Shown one piece after another: positions 1 to 4,979 of a stretch of DNA of 7,625 nucleotides (positions are counted from its first letter, which is position 1; each line of letters starts with the position of its first letter). The DNA lies in NCBI GenBank assembly GCA_015494245.1, contig WGBN01000260.1:1-7625 (forward strand). Direction: 5' to 3'. This DNA comes from Saprospiraceae bacterium. Lineage in GTDB: Bacteria > Bacteroidota > Bacteroidia > Chitinophagales > Saprospiraceae. The notes below the pieces were generated by a model. The model was not told where the DNA came from. It did no database searches and saw only the letters and a list, made by a program, of their open reading frames with translations. The translations under genes and the position numbers were made by a program.

Positions 1-52
1 GAAATTTGCGAGATAAATCGTAATAATATCGCTCCTGCTCCTGTGTGTACAT
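1..52 (-). CDS. 5' end of an unrecognised gene (partial, runs off the window)
   Basis: An ATG on the minus strand at 52 opens a frame that stays open to the window edge and reads MYTQEQERYYYDLSRKF. It starts 18 bp after the stop of the cyclase-family gene and on the same strand, so the two are probably co-transcribed. The bases just upstream are A/T-rich (TTTAGAAATT) with no Shine-Dalgarno, as is usual in Bacteroidota. Only 17 codons are visible and I do not recognise the family. The polar, aromatic start shows no signal peptide. The operon-like spacing is the main reason to believe it is a gene. Confidence 0.5.
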   Translation of the reverse strand, partial: MYTQEQERYYYDLSRKF

Positions 53-70
53 AATTTCTAAATTGTAAAA

Positions 71-847
71 TCACGCTTCCTTCTTTAAGCCATACAGCAC
101 CGGCTTACTCGGACTGGCATCTATATCTAAACTGATGATTTGCAAATTGAGCAGATACAAACCATCAGACAACTCGTCCGGCACATAAATCATCTCCGTC
201 ACGGTACAGTCCAATCGCCCCGCTTCTTCTGTATGCGGATATTTCCAAAAAGCCTTGTGAGCAGCCAGCCTCCCGCCATCCTCCTCTCTGTCCAAAGACG
301 GCAAATCCAGCAACAAATGCCGCACACCTGCCTCTACCAGCCAATCCACGGCCTTTGCCTCTAAGTAAGGCGGATTCGTCCCGGAATAAGACCTGTGCAA
401 CTTGTCTTCCGCATTCGGTAGCGTCCGCAAAATCAAAGCTTCTGTTTCTAATGGGCTTTCGCCAAACAAGGCCCGCAGCTGCTCCACAGTAATCACTCTG
501 TCTCCATCTTCCTGTCGTTGCGGATACAGACTCACCAATTCAGCCGTGAAGAAAAACCTTTTTAGACAATCGTGAATGGCAAACTGCCGCTCAGCTATGT
601 GCCCCACGCATTCCGTATGCGTTCCGTTTCCATGTGGATTGATGTGTACATTGAAAAAATTGACCGGCGCCCCTGCTTCCCTGCTACCCGTAAAATCGCC
701 CGCCACTACGGGCTCCGCCCGATAAGGAGGCGCATAAAAGCAATTGACCTGCTCCGTTCCTCTCTGCAAAGGGATGGAAAGGTCATATCCCCTCTCCAAA
801 TCGGCAGAATAGGTCTCGCTTCCTATCTGTACAATGGCTCGCTTCAT
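71..847 (-). CDS. Cyclase-family metal-dependent hydrolase (kynurenine formamidase-like)
   Basis: This 258-residue protein belongs to the cyclase family (Pfam Cyclase, PF04199), whose best-known members hydrolyse N-formylkynurenine in tryptophan breakdown; other members act on different small amides or lactones. The visible hallmark is HGNGTHTECVGH at residues 72-83, matching the family metal-site motif HxGTHxDxPxH. A second conserved stretch, LLLDLPSLDREED, lies around residues 178-190, with a His at 197 that could complete the active site. The motif departs from the textbook form: Asp is replaced by Glu79, Pro by Val81, and the first His lies one residue further away. There is no signal peptide, so it is probably cytoplasmic. 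The length is normal. The ATG at 847 follows an A/T-rich stretch and lies downstream of a TATCTTTG promoter box. It appears to be first in a cluster with the partial gene at 1-52. The family call is firm; the substrate is not known. Confidence 0.85.
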   Translation of the reverse strand: MKRAIVQIGSETYSADLERGYDLSIPLQRGTEQVNCFYAPPYRAEPVVAGDFTGSREAGAPVNFFNVHINPHGNGTHTECVGHIAERQFAIHDCLKRFFFTAELVSLYPQRQEDGDRVITVEQLRALFGESPLETEALILRTLPNAEDKLHRSYSGTNPPYLEAKAVDWLVEAGVRHLLLDLPSLDREEDGGRLAAHKAFWKYPHTEEAGRLDCTVTEMIYVPDELSDGLYLLNLQIISLDIDASPSKPVLYGLKKEA

Positions 848-893
848 GAAATGTACTTAATACCGCCCGACATGCTGATACCGGACATGGTAG

Positions 894-901
894 CAAAGAT
901 A
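894..901 (-). promoter_or_regulatory. Bacteroidota -7 promoter element (TATCTTTG) for the cyclase gene
   Basis: The plus strand reads CAAAGATA, so the minus strand reads TATCTTTG, an exact match to the Bacteroidota sigma-A -7 consensus TAnnTTTG. It lies 46 bp upstream of the cyclase ATG. I do not see a convincing TTG/TTTG -33 element about 20 bp further upstream, so the call rests on the -7 box and its position. Confidence 0.55.
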
Positions 902-911
902 GCGAAATTTG

Positions 912-919
912 TATCTTTG
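912..919 (+). promoter_or_regulatory. Bacteroidota -7 promoter element (TATCTTTG) for lysS
   Basis: TATCTTTG on the plus strand matches TAnnTTTG exactly and lies 65 bp upstream of the lysS start. It is 10 bp from the oppositely oriented copy serving the cyclase gene, giving a compact back-to-back promoter pair. Transcription would start roughly at 924-927. No clear -33 element is visible. Confidence 0.6.
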
Positions 920-929
920 CTCTTCATTT

Positions 930-998
930 ATGGCAGTTTGGGCGGCTTGCGCCGTCCGCAAAACAAAAAGCAAAACCATACAGCGTGCAACTAAGTGA
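930..998 (+). CDS. Possible 22-codon leader ORF overlapping the lysS start
   Basis: An ATG at 930 starts a frame ending at TGA 996-998, which overlaps the lysS GTG start (985) in another frame. The predicted peptide begins MAVWAACAVRKTKSKTIQ and has four lysines among its last twelve residues. It would begin only about 5 nt after the transcript start inferred from the TATCTTTG box, so it could be translated almost leaderless. A-rich DNA upstream of Bacteroidota starts gives Lys codons by chance, so this may be no more than a shadow. It is listed because the amino acid matches the enzyme encoded downstream. Confidence 0.2.
   Translation: MAVWAACAVRKTKSKTIQRATK
940..957 (+). promoter_or_regulatory. 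lysS: Stem-loop in the lysS leader
   Basis: GGGCGGC (940-946) pairs with GCCGTCC (951-957) around a TTGC loop, giving seven pairs with one G-T wobble. It lies between the predicted transcript start and the GTG start codon. An A-rich segment (958-975) without structure follows and is the likely ribosome entry region. No T-tract follows, so it is not a classical terminator. A regulatory role is inferred from position only. Confidence 0.35.
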
Positions 999-2490
999 AC
1001 AGGAAATCGTGCGCAGGGAAAACCTGCAAAAAATTATTGAGCTCGGCATCAACCCCTACCCGCCCGAAGGTTGGGATGTAAATGCCCATGCCAAAGAAAT
1101 TCTCGAGCAATACGACCCTGAAAAAAACAACTTTCAGGAAGTCAGCCTCGCCGGCCGGCTCATGGCTCGACGCATCATGGGCAAAGCCTCTTTTGCCGTG
1201 TTGCAAGACGAATCCGGCCGCATCCAGCTCTACATCAATCGCGATGAGATATGCCCGGGCGAAGACAAAACCCTCTACAATACCGTCTTCAAAAAATTGC
1301 TCGACCTCGGCGACATCATCGGCGTAAAAGGCCGCGTCTTCAAAACCAAAACCGGGGAAACCTCCGTACATGTGAATGAGCTCAAGCTCCTCAGCAAATC
1401 TCTGCGCCCCCTGCCCGTCGTCAAACGCGATGAAGAAGGCAATGTTTACGATGCCTTCACCGACCCCGAACTCCGCTACCGCCAACGCTATGTGGACCTC
1501 ATCGTCAATCCCGAAGTCCGCGAAATCTTCAAAAAGCGCAGCAAACTCATCCAGTCCATGCGCAACTACTTCAACGAGCACGGCTGGCTCGAAGTGGAAA
1601 CGCCCATCCTCCAACCCATCCACGGCGGCGCCGCAGCCCGCCCCTTTAAAACGCATCACAACACCCTCGACATCCCCCTCTATCTGCGCATCGCCAACGA
1701 GCTCTACCTCAAAAGACTCATCGTCGGAGGCTTCGACGGTGTCTATGAGTTCGGAAAAATGTTCCGCAACGAAGGCATGGATCGCACCCACAATCCCGAG
1801 TTCACTTCCATGGAAATTTACGTGGCCTACAAAGACTACATCTGGATGATGAACATGGTCGAAGAATGCCTCGAACGCGTAGCCCGTGAAGTTACCGGCA
1901 ACACCGAAGTCCAAGTGGGAGAGCACACCATCAACTTCGCCGGGCCCTACCAACGCATCAGCATGTTTGAAGCCATCGAAAAATACACCGGCATAGATGT
2001 CAGTGAAATGGATGAAGATGCCTTGCGGCAAACCTGTAAGTCGCTACACATAGAAGTGGACCCCTCCATGGGCAAAGGCAAACTCATAGACGAAATCTTC
2101 GGTGAAAAAGTCGAAAAACACCTCATCCAGCCGACCTTCCTCACCGACTACCCCATAGAAATGACGCCCCTGGCCAAAAAACACCGCAGCAAACCCGGCC
2201 TCGTAGAGCGCTTCGAGCTCTTCATCAACGGCAAAGAAATCGCCAATGCCTACACAGAGCTCAATGACCCCATAGACCAGCGCCAACGCTTCGAAGACCA
2301 ACTCAAACTCGCTGCCCGCGGAGATGAAGAAGCTATGGCCCTCGATGAAGACTTCCTCCGCTCCCTGGAATACGGTATGCCCCCCACCTCAGGCCTTGGC
2401 ATAGGCATTGACCGCCTCACCATGCTCCTGACCAATCAGCACTCCATCCAGGAAGTACTCTTCTTCCCGCAAATGAAACCCGAGCAATAA
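985..2490 (+). CDS. lysS: Lysyl-tRNA synthetase, class II
   Basis: This cytoplasmic enzyme charges tRNA-Lys with lysine using ATP. The 501 residues are normal for bacterial class II LysRS (E. coli about 505). An N-terminal OB-fold anticodon-binding domain covers about residues 53-140 (VSLAGRLMARRIMGKASF). The class II catalytic domain follows, with PIHGGAAARPF at 211-221, motif 2 around 259-275 (MFRNEGMDRTHNPEFT) and motif 3 around 470-484 (GLGIGIDRLTMLLTN), whose Arg binds ATP. The start is read as GTG at 985: the N-terminus LSEQEIVRRENL lines up with what I recall of Bacteroidota LysS, no in-frame ATG lies upstream before the promoter, and the next Met is inside the OB-fold. Leucine is coded mostly by CTC, as in the EI24 gene and rnhA but unlike the secreted-protein gene at the right. 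The gene appears monocistronic, between its own promoter and a strong terminator. Confidence 0.97.
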   Translation: MQLSEQEIVRRENLQKIIELGINPYPPEGWDVNAHAKEILEQYDPEKNNFQEVSLAGRLMARRIMGKASFAVLQDESGRIQLYINRDEICPGEDKTLYNTVFKKLLDLGDIIGVKGRVFKTKTGETSVHVNELKLLSKSLRPLPVVKRDEEGNVYDAFTDPELRYRQRYVDLIVNPEVREIFKKRSKLIQSMRNYFNEHGWLEVETPILQPIHGGAAARPFKTHHNTLDIPLYLRIANELYLKRLIVGGFDGVYEFGKMFRNEGMDRTHNPEFTSMEIYVAYKDYIWMMNMVEECLERVAREVTGNTEVQVGEHTINFAGPYQRISMFEAIEKYTGIDVSEMDEDALRQTCKSLHIEVDPSMGKGKLIDEIFGEKVEKHLIQPTFLTDYPIEMTPLAKKHRSKPGLVERFELFINGKEIANAYTELNDPIDQRQRFEDQLKLAARGDEEAMALDEDFLRSLEYGMPPTSGLGIGIDRLTMLLTNQHSIQEVLFFPQMKPEQ

Positions 2491-2522
2491 AAAAAAAGAG
2501 GCGCTTTGCGCCTCTTTTTTTT
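2489..2522. terminator. Bidirectional intrinsic terminator between lysS and psd
   Basis: GAGGCGC (2498-2504), a TTT loop and GCGCCTC (2508-2514) form a perfect seven-pair stem. A nine-base A run lies on the left and eight T on the right. The A run pairs with the T run and serves as the U-tract for minus-strand transcripts, so one element ends lysS from the left and psd from the right. It overlaps the final base pairs of lysS and ends 3 bp from the psd stop codon. Confidence 0.93.
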
Positions 2523-2525
2523 GCC

Positions 2526-3182
2526 TCAAGGCAAACGCGCTATAATACTCCGGTTCCCCTTCACCTTCTGGCCTAATTCTACCTCTACAACAGCATGAAG
2601 CGGCAATATGAGATCTACGCGGGAACCAAACTTGATAAAGCCCATATCCTGCCCCTGTACGACTTCCTCGCCCGTCCTCAGATAATTGACAATCCGCTTG
2701 GCCATGGCTCCCGCAATCTGGCGACATAAAATCTCCACCTCACCCGTATCTATGACGATGGTCGTCCGCTCATTCTCCTCCGAAGATTTCGGATGCCAGG
2801 CGACCAAATACTTGCCCGGATGGTACTTAAAGTAGTTGACCTTCCCTCCAACGGGGTTCCTATTTACATGCACATTCGCAGGCGACATGAAAATAGACAC
2901 CAGCAAACGCCTTTCTTTAAAATACTCCTCCTCCTCAACCTCCTCTATAGCCACAATCTTGCCATCCGCCGGAGCATAAATGCAACTGTCATCCGGCAGC
3001 ATCAACTCCCTCTTCGGGTTTCTGAAGAACATCACCACCGCCAAAAAGAAAACCGTGAAAAACGTGATAACTCCTGAAACAATCCCCGGGAAAAAGACAT
3101 CCGCCAAAAGGCTCAAAACAACGGACGCCACCGCTGTCCAAAAAATGATCTTTCTCCCCTCTTTGTGAATCCTGATAATCAT
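2526..3182 (-). CDS. psd: Phosphatidylserine decarboxylase, pyruvoyl-dependent
   Basis: The enzyme converts phosphatidylserine to phosphatidylethanolamine in the inner membrane. The proenzyme cleaves itself at Gly-Ser to give a small alpha chain with an N-terminal pyruvoyl group. The 218 residues fit the short family common in Bacteroidota and archaea. Two hydrophobic helices span about residues 12-31 and 35-53. PADG at 71-74 and NVHVNR at 103-108 supply the Asp and His of the maturation triad. FIKFGSRVDLILP around 182-194 holds the cleavage site Gly186-Ser187. RQIAGAMAKRIV (154-165) is also typical. The open frame extends upstream to 3344, but I start at the ATG at 3182, because MIIRIHKEG matches the family N-terminus and the 54-residue extension is translated tandem repeat. 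A TATTTTTG box lies 30 bp upstream. The gene converges on lysS and ends at the shared terminator. Phosphatidylserine synthase often neighbours psd, but none is visible here. Confidence 0.94.
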   Translation of the reverse strand: MIIRIHKEGRKIIFWTAVASVVLSLLADVFFPGIVSGVITFFTVFFLAVVMFFRNPKRELMLPDDSCIYAPADGKIVAIEEVEEEEYFKERRLLVSIFMSPANVHVNRNPVGGKVNYFKYHPGKYLVAWHPKSSEENERTTIVIDTGEVEILCRQIAGAMAKRIVNYLRTGEEVVQGQDMGFIKFGSRVDLILPLHAVVEVELGQKVKGNRSIIARLP

Positions 3183-3212
3183 AAAATGCTCTTTCGTTAT
3201 ATCAAAGCCCGA

Positions 3213-3220
3213 CAAAAATA
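3213..3220 (-). promoter_or_regulatory. Bacteroidota -7 promoter element (TATTTTTG) for psd
   Basis: The minus strand reads TATTTTTG, fitting TAnnTTTG, with 30 bp between it and the chosen psd ATG at 3182. This supports the shorter psd start, since the longer reading frame would begin upstream of the promoter. No good -33 match is apparent. Confidence 0.5.
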
Positions 3221-3251
3221 CGCTTTTTTCGCTTAATGACCTGCACACAGA

Positions 3252-3320
3252 ACGTGACAGACGTGACGAACGTGACAATCGTGACGCGTAACGAGCGTAA
3301 TGAAACTGACAATCGTGACG
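3252..3320. repeat. 9-bp tandem repeat (ACGTGACnn), with an outlying fifth copy
   Basis: Four adjacent 9-bp units lie at 3252-3287: ACGTGACAG, ACGTGACGA, ACGTGACAA and TCGTGACGC. The core CGTGAC is invariant. A further copy sits at 3314-3320 inside a 14-nt exact repeat, TGACAATCGTGACG, found at 3273-3286 and 3307-3320. The block begins about 30 bp upstream of the psd -7 box. It could be an operator array or a dispersed simple repeat. Confidence 0.8.
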
Positions 3321-3369
3321 ACGCATAACAGGCTCACCAATCATAACTCAATCACGCTTAGAGATAGAC

Positions 3370-3437
3370 TTCTTAGCTCCCTTCGACTCCGTTTCCTTTC
3401 GATTGCGCTCAGAGGGCAACTCCGCTCAGAGTAGCGT
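3370..3437. repeat. Degenerate copy of the CCCTTCG...GCTCAGG dispersed repeat
   Basis: The segment starts TTCTTAGCTCC (3370-3380), runs on with CCCTTCGACTCC, and has two GCTCAGA/GGGCAAC-like endings around 3407-3437. The same TTCTTAGCTCC lead-in recurs at 4522-4532, where the tidy array begins, so these look like older and younger copies of one family. It is the most diverged of the four occurrences in the window. Confidence 0.65.
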
Positions 3438-3510
3438 CTTTTTAACCGAATCTTGCAAAGGGAAATCGCTACGAATGTTGAATTACACTTTCCAAAAGAG
3501 CTCTCTGCTC

Positions 3511-3540
3511 TTTGCGCCTTCGCGAGAAATAAAGAGAAAC
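3511..3540. repeat. TTTGCG...GCGAGAAATAAA dispersed repeat, copy 1
   Basis: TTTGCGCCTTCGCGAGAAAT followed by AAAGAGAAAC resembles the sequence just before rnhA: the 19 bases at 3522-3540 match 4959-4977 at 18 positions. In the second location it leads straight into a start codon; here about 100 bp separate it from the first ORF of the EI24 locus. The remainder of 3541-3640 holds no feature I can support. Confidence 0.6.
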
Positions 3541-3643
3541 GCATAACCCACATCATCGCAGGTGTCATTAAGCAATCCTCAATAAACCACTATGATAAAA
3601 CCTCCACAACCTATCTGCTGTTTTAATCCAAAACCCCGACATG

Positions 3644-3689
3644 ATGATTGAACAGACTTTGAAAGCTATATCTACTTATGGTGAAGCCC
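3644..3689 (+). repeat. Duplicated copy of the first 46 nt of the EI24-domain gene
   Basis: Positions 3644-3689 match 3739-3784, the first 46 nt of the downstream gene, at 41 of 46 positions with no gaps. Both copies read ATGATTGA.CAGACTTTGAAA and continue through CTTATG. The offset is 95 bp. The A/C-rich stretch just ahead of each ATG is also loosely similar (CCAAAACC in both), so the duplication probably included the translation start region. Confidence 0.9.
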
Positions 3690-3742
3690 GTTGGGCTGAG
3701 CGCCCCAAAACTCCTATTACCTCCAAAACCACAACTCTATGA
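3644..3742 (+). CDS. Short upstream ORF made by the duplication, stop overlapping the EI24 start
   Basis: The duplicated start gives a 32-residue ORF beginning MIEQTLKAISTYGEA; the first 15 residues mirror the EI24 protein N-terminus (MIDQTLKAISAYVEA). Beyond that it diverges, because 95 is not a multiple of three and the intervening DNA is unrelated. Its TGA (3740-3742) overlaps the downstream ATG (3739-3741) as ATGA, the classic arrangement for coupled translation. A tandem ATG at 3641 could add one residue. A short inverted repeat, TTGGG (3691-3695) with CCCAA (3704-3708), falls in the second half. It may be a translated leader or an inert remnant of the old gene start. Confidence 0.4.
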   Translation: MIEQTLKAISTYGEARWAERPKTPITSKTTTL

Positions 3743-4470
3743 TTGACCAGACTTTGAAAGCTATATCGGCTTATGTCGAAGCCCTAAAATTAAGCCGCCA
3801 ACTCCGCCTATGGCCCTACTACCTCATCCCTGCGCTCATCAGTCTCCTTCTCGGGCTGGGCATCGCCTGGGGAGCCTGGAGCCTCGGCGGAAATGCCGCT
3901 TCCTGGATCATCACCCACTATCCCTGGAGTTGGGGCGCCGGACTGGTCGGTAAAATAGCAGCCATCTTCAGCGGCCTGCTGGTAGCAGCTCTGGGTTTTA
4001 TTCTGTACAAAAACCTCGTCATGATCCTGGCAGGCCCCTTTATGAGTCCGCTCTCGGAAAAAGTAGAGCGACACCTTACCGGACAAAGCAGCTCCGAAGG
4101 CTGGGACATGGCCCGCCTCATACGAGACCTCATCCGCGGCCTCCGCATTGCCCTGCGAAACATCATCAGGGAATTGCTCCTCACCCTTGCCTTGCTCCTG
4201 CTCGGCCTGATTCCCATCCTCTCCCCTTTTATTGGAGTAGCTGTTTTTCTCGTGCAATCCTACTTCGCCGGCTTCGGCAACATGGATTACACCCTCGAAC
4301 GCCACTTCAACTACCGCAATAGCATCCGCTTTGTCAAGGCCCATAAAGGCATAGCCCTCGGCAATGGCATTGTCTTCATGCTCCTGCTCCTCACAGGCGT
4401 AGGCGTACTCATCGCACCACCCTGGGCTACAGTGGCTGCCACTATAAATACCGTCAAGAATTTAAAATGA
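3739..4470 (+). CDS. EI24/CysZ-like domain integral membrane protein
   Basis: This 243-residue membrane protein fits the EI24 family (PF07264), which includes the sulfate permease CysZ. Hydrophobic helices are visible at about residues 27-49, 68-97, 143-176 (long enough for two) and 208-236. The segment LAGPFMSPLSEKVERHL (97-113) after the second helix corresponds to the conserved APFxxLLAEKVE region of CysZ. FGNMDYTLERHFNYRNSIRFVKAHK (179-203) resembles the conserved loop before the last helices. There is no signal peptide; the first about 25 residues are amphipathic and cytoplasmic. I chose the ATG at 3739 because it overlaps the upstream ORF stop and has a near-identical duplicated counterpart at 3644. 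No sulfur-assimilation genes are nearby, so sulfate transport is not implied. No recognisable promoter box was found upstream. Flanking spaces are repeat-rich, so it is probably transcribed alone. Confidence 0.82.
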   Translation: MIDQTLKAISAYVEALKLSRQLRLWPYYLIPALISLLLGLGIAWGAWSLGGNAASWIITHYPWSWGAGLVGKIAAIFSGLLVAALGFILYKNLVMILAGPFMSPLSEKVERHLTGQSSSEGWDMARLIRDLIRGLRIALRNIIRELLLTLALLLLGLIPILSPFIGVAVFLVQSYFAGFGNMDYTLERHFNYRNSIRFVKAHKGIALGNGIVFMLLLLTGVGVLIAPPWATVAATINTVKNLK

Positions 4471-4521
4471 AGGTGCCGGGCTTCGATCACCTCAGCCAAC
4501 ACCCTACGGGACGTTTAGGTG

Positions 4522-4650
4522 TTCTTAGCTCCATTCTGCTCAGGATAACGCCCTTCGGTTCCGCTCAGGATAACACCCTTCGGCTCCGCTCAGGATAACA
4601 CCCTTCGGCTCCGCTCAGGATAACACCCTTCGGCTCCGCTCAGGATAACA
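4522..4650. repeat. Array of 25-bp CCCTTCGG...CAGGATAACA repeats
   Basis: After a TTCTTAGCTCC lead-in and one degenerate unit (to 4550), four head-to-tail 25-bp units occupy 4551-4575, 4576-4600, 4601-4625 and 4626-4650. Each begins CCCTTCGG, has CTCCGCTCAGG in the middle and ends ATAACA. Units 2-4 are identical; unit 1 has one substitution (GTTCCG for GCTCCG). Each unit is an imperfect palindrome: CCT, CGG, CCG and AGG follow in order. It lies 51 bp after the EI24 gene stop and has no spacers. Confidence 0.95.
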
Positions 4651-4670
4651 CCTTTGCATTTTCGCGGGAA

Positions 4671-4851
4671 GGCGCCCCTTCAGGGGCCGGGGGCGCGGGT
4701 GGCCCAACCCTGCTATCCCAACCGCAGGCAAGCGACCCTTCAGCCTGCCTGCTACCGGTGAGTGAACAGAGCCAAACTCCGAGGCATCGGCAGGCAGGGG
4801 GTCGAGGGGAGTTCGGCTAAGCTCACCCGACAGCGGGTGGGCAGGCTCCCC
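4671..4851. repeat. GC-rich block of nested and interleaved inverted repeats
   Basis: No gene is supported here; the open frame beginning at 4762 is low-complexity repeat translation. Several pairings are visible. GCCCC/GGGGC lies at 4674-4678/4683-4687, with GCGCCCC/GGGGCGC at 4672-4678/4690-4696 as an alternative. CCTGCCTGC/GCAGGCAGG lies at 4744-4752/4790-4798. GCCAAACTCC/GGAGTTCGGC lies at 4771-4780/4808-4817 with one mismatch, interleaved with the previous pair. GGGGAG/CTCCCC lies at 4806-4811/4846-4851. A nine-pair hairpin, GCTCACCCG-acag-CGGGTGGGC, lies at 4821-4842. The block is much richer in G+C than the flanking sequence. Confidence 0.6.
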
Positions 4852-4860
4852 GCCCCTTTG

Positions 4861-4868
4861 TATCTTTG
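4861..4868 (+). promoter_or_regulatory. Bacteroidota -7 promoter element (TATCTTTG), likely for rnhA
   Basis: TATCTTTG matches the -7 consensus exactly and is the same octamer as at lysS and the cyclase gene. It lies 111 bp upstream of the rnhA ATG, farther than for the other genes; the gap is filled by repeats, including a 35-bp CCCTTCG element. No -33 element is clear. It also forms the first unit of the CTTTGCGG repeat run, so it could be a repeat rather than a working promoter. Confidence 0.4.
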
Positions 4869-4977
4869 CGTCGTTGCGGCTTTGCGGCTTTGCGAGAAAA
4901 AAGCTCTGCGGCTTTGCGGCCCTTCGACTCCACTTCGTTCCGCTCAGGGCAACGCTTTGCGAGAAATAAATAGAAAC
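4864..4977. repeat. CTTTGCGG octamer repeats and GCGAGAAATAAA tail, copy 2
   Basis: Near-octamer units CTTTGCGt, CGTTGCGG, CTTTGCGG, CTTTGCGA, then CTCTGCGG, CTTTGCGG and (after an inserted element) CTTTGCGA run from the promoter box towards rnhA. The last unit continues GAGAAATAAATAGAAAC, nearly identical to 3522-3540. The run ends at the rnhA start codon, so it forms most of the likely 5' untranslated region of that gene. Confidence 0.7.
4920..4954. repeat. Single 35-bp long-form CCCTTCGACTCC...CAGGGCAACG repeat
   Basis: This is the long form of the 25-bp repeat: ACTCCACTTC is added between CCCTTCG and GTTCCGCTCAGG. It interrupts the CTTTGCGG run and is flanked by the 8-mer GCTTTGCG at 4911-4918 and 4954-4961. 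CCCT and AGGG at its two ends are complementary. Confidence 0.85.
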
Positions 4978-4979
4978 TC

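Noticed and set aside
572..994. 140-codon plus-strand frame over the cyclase gene start and the divergent promoter
   Set aside because: It runs antisense through the conserved metal motif of the cyclase gene and across both promoters; the translation shows no family features.
991..2031. 346-codon open frame on the minus strand opposite lysS
   Set aside because: It lies wholly antisense to an unmistakable lysS, and its Phe/Val/Asp-rich composition follows from the lysS codons. It has no recognisable domain and no promoter box.
3183..3344. 54-residue N-terminal extension of psd
   Set aside because: The extension translates the 9-bp tandem repeats (SRLSRSSRLSRS), lies upstream of the TATTTTTG box, and the family N-terminus begins at MIIRIHKEG.
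3341..3568. 75-codon minus-strand frame in the psd/EI24 spacer
   Set aside because: It is composed mostly of dispersed repeat sequence with Ser/Arg-rich translation and no recognisable domain.
3808..4344. 178-codon minus-strand frame opposite the EI24 gene
   Set aside because: It is antisense to a clear multi-helix membrane protein and is the charged mirror image expected from hydrophobic codons.
3739..4470. Naming the EI24-family gene cysZ
   Set aside because: Only the fold family is recognisable; no sulfur-assimilation neighbours support sulfate transport.
4551..4650. CRISPR-like array
   Set aside because: The 25-bp units are directly head to tail with no unique spacers, and no cas gene is present.
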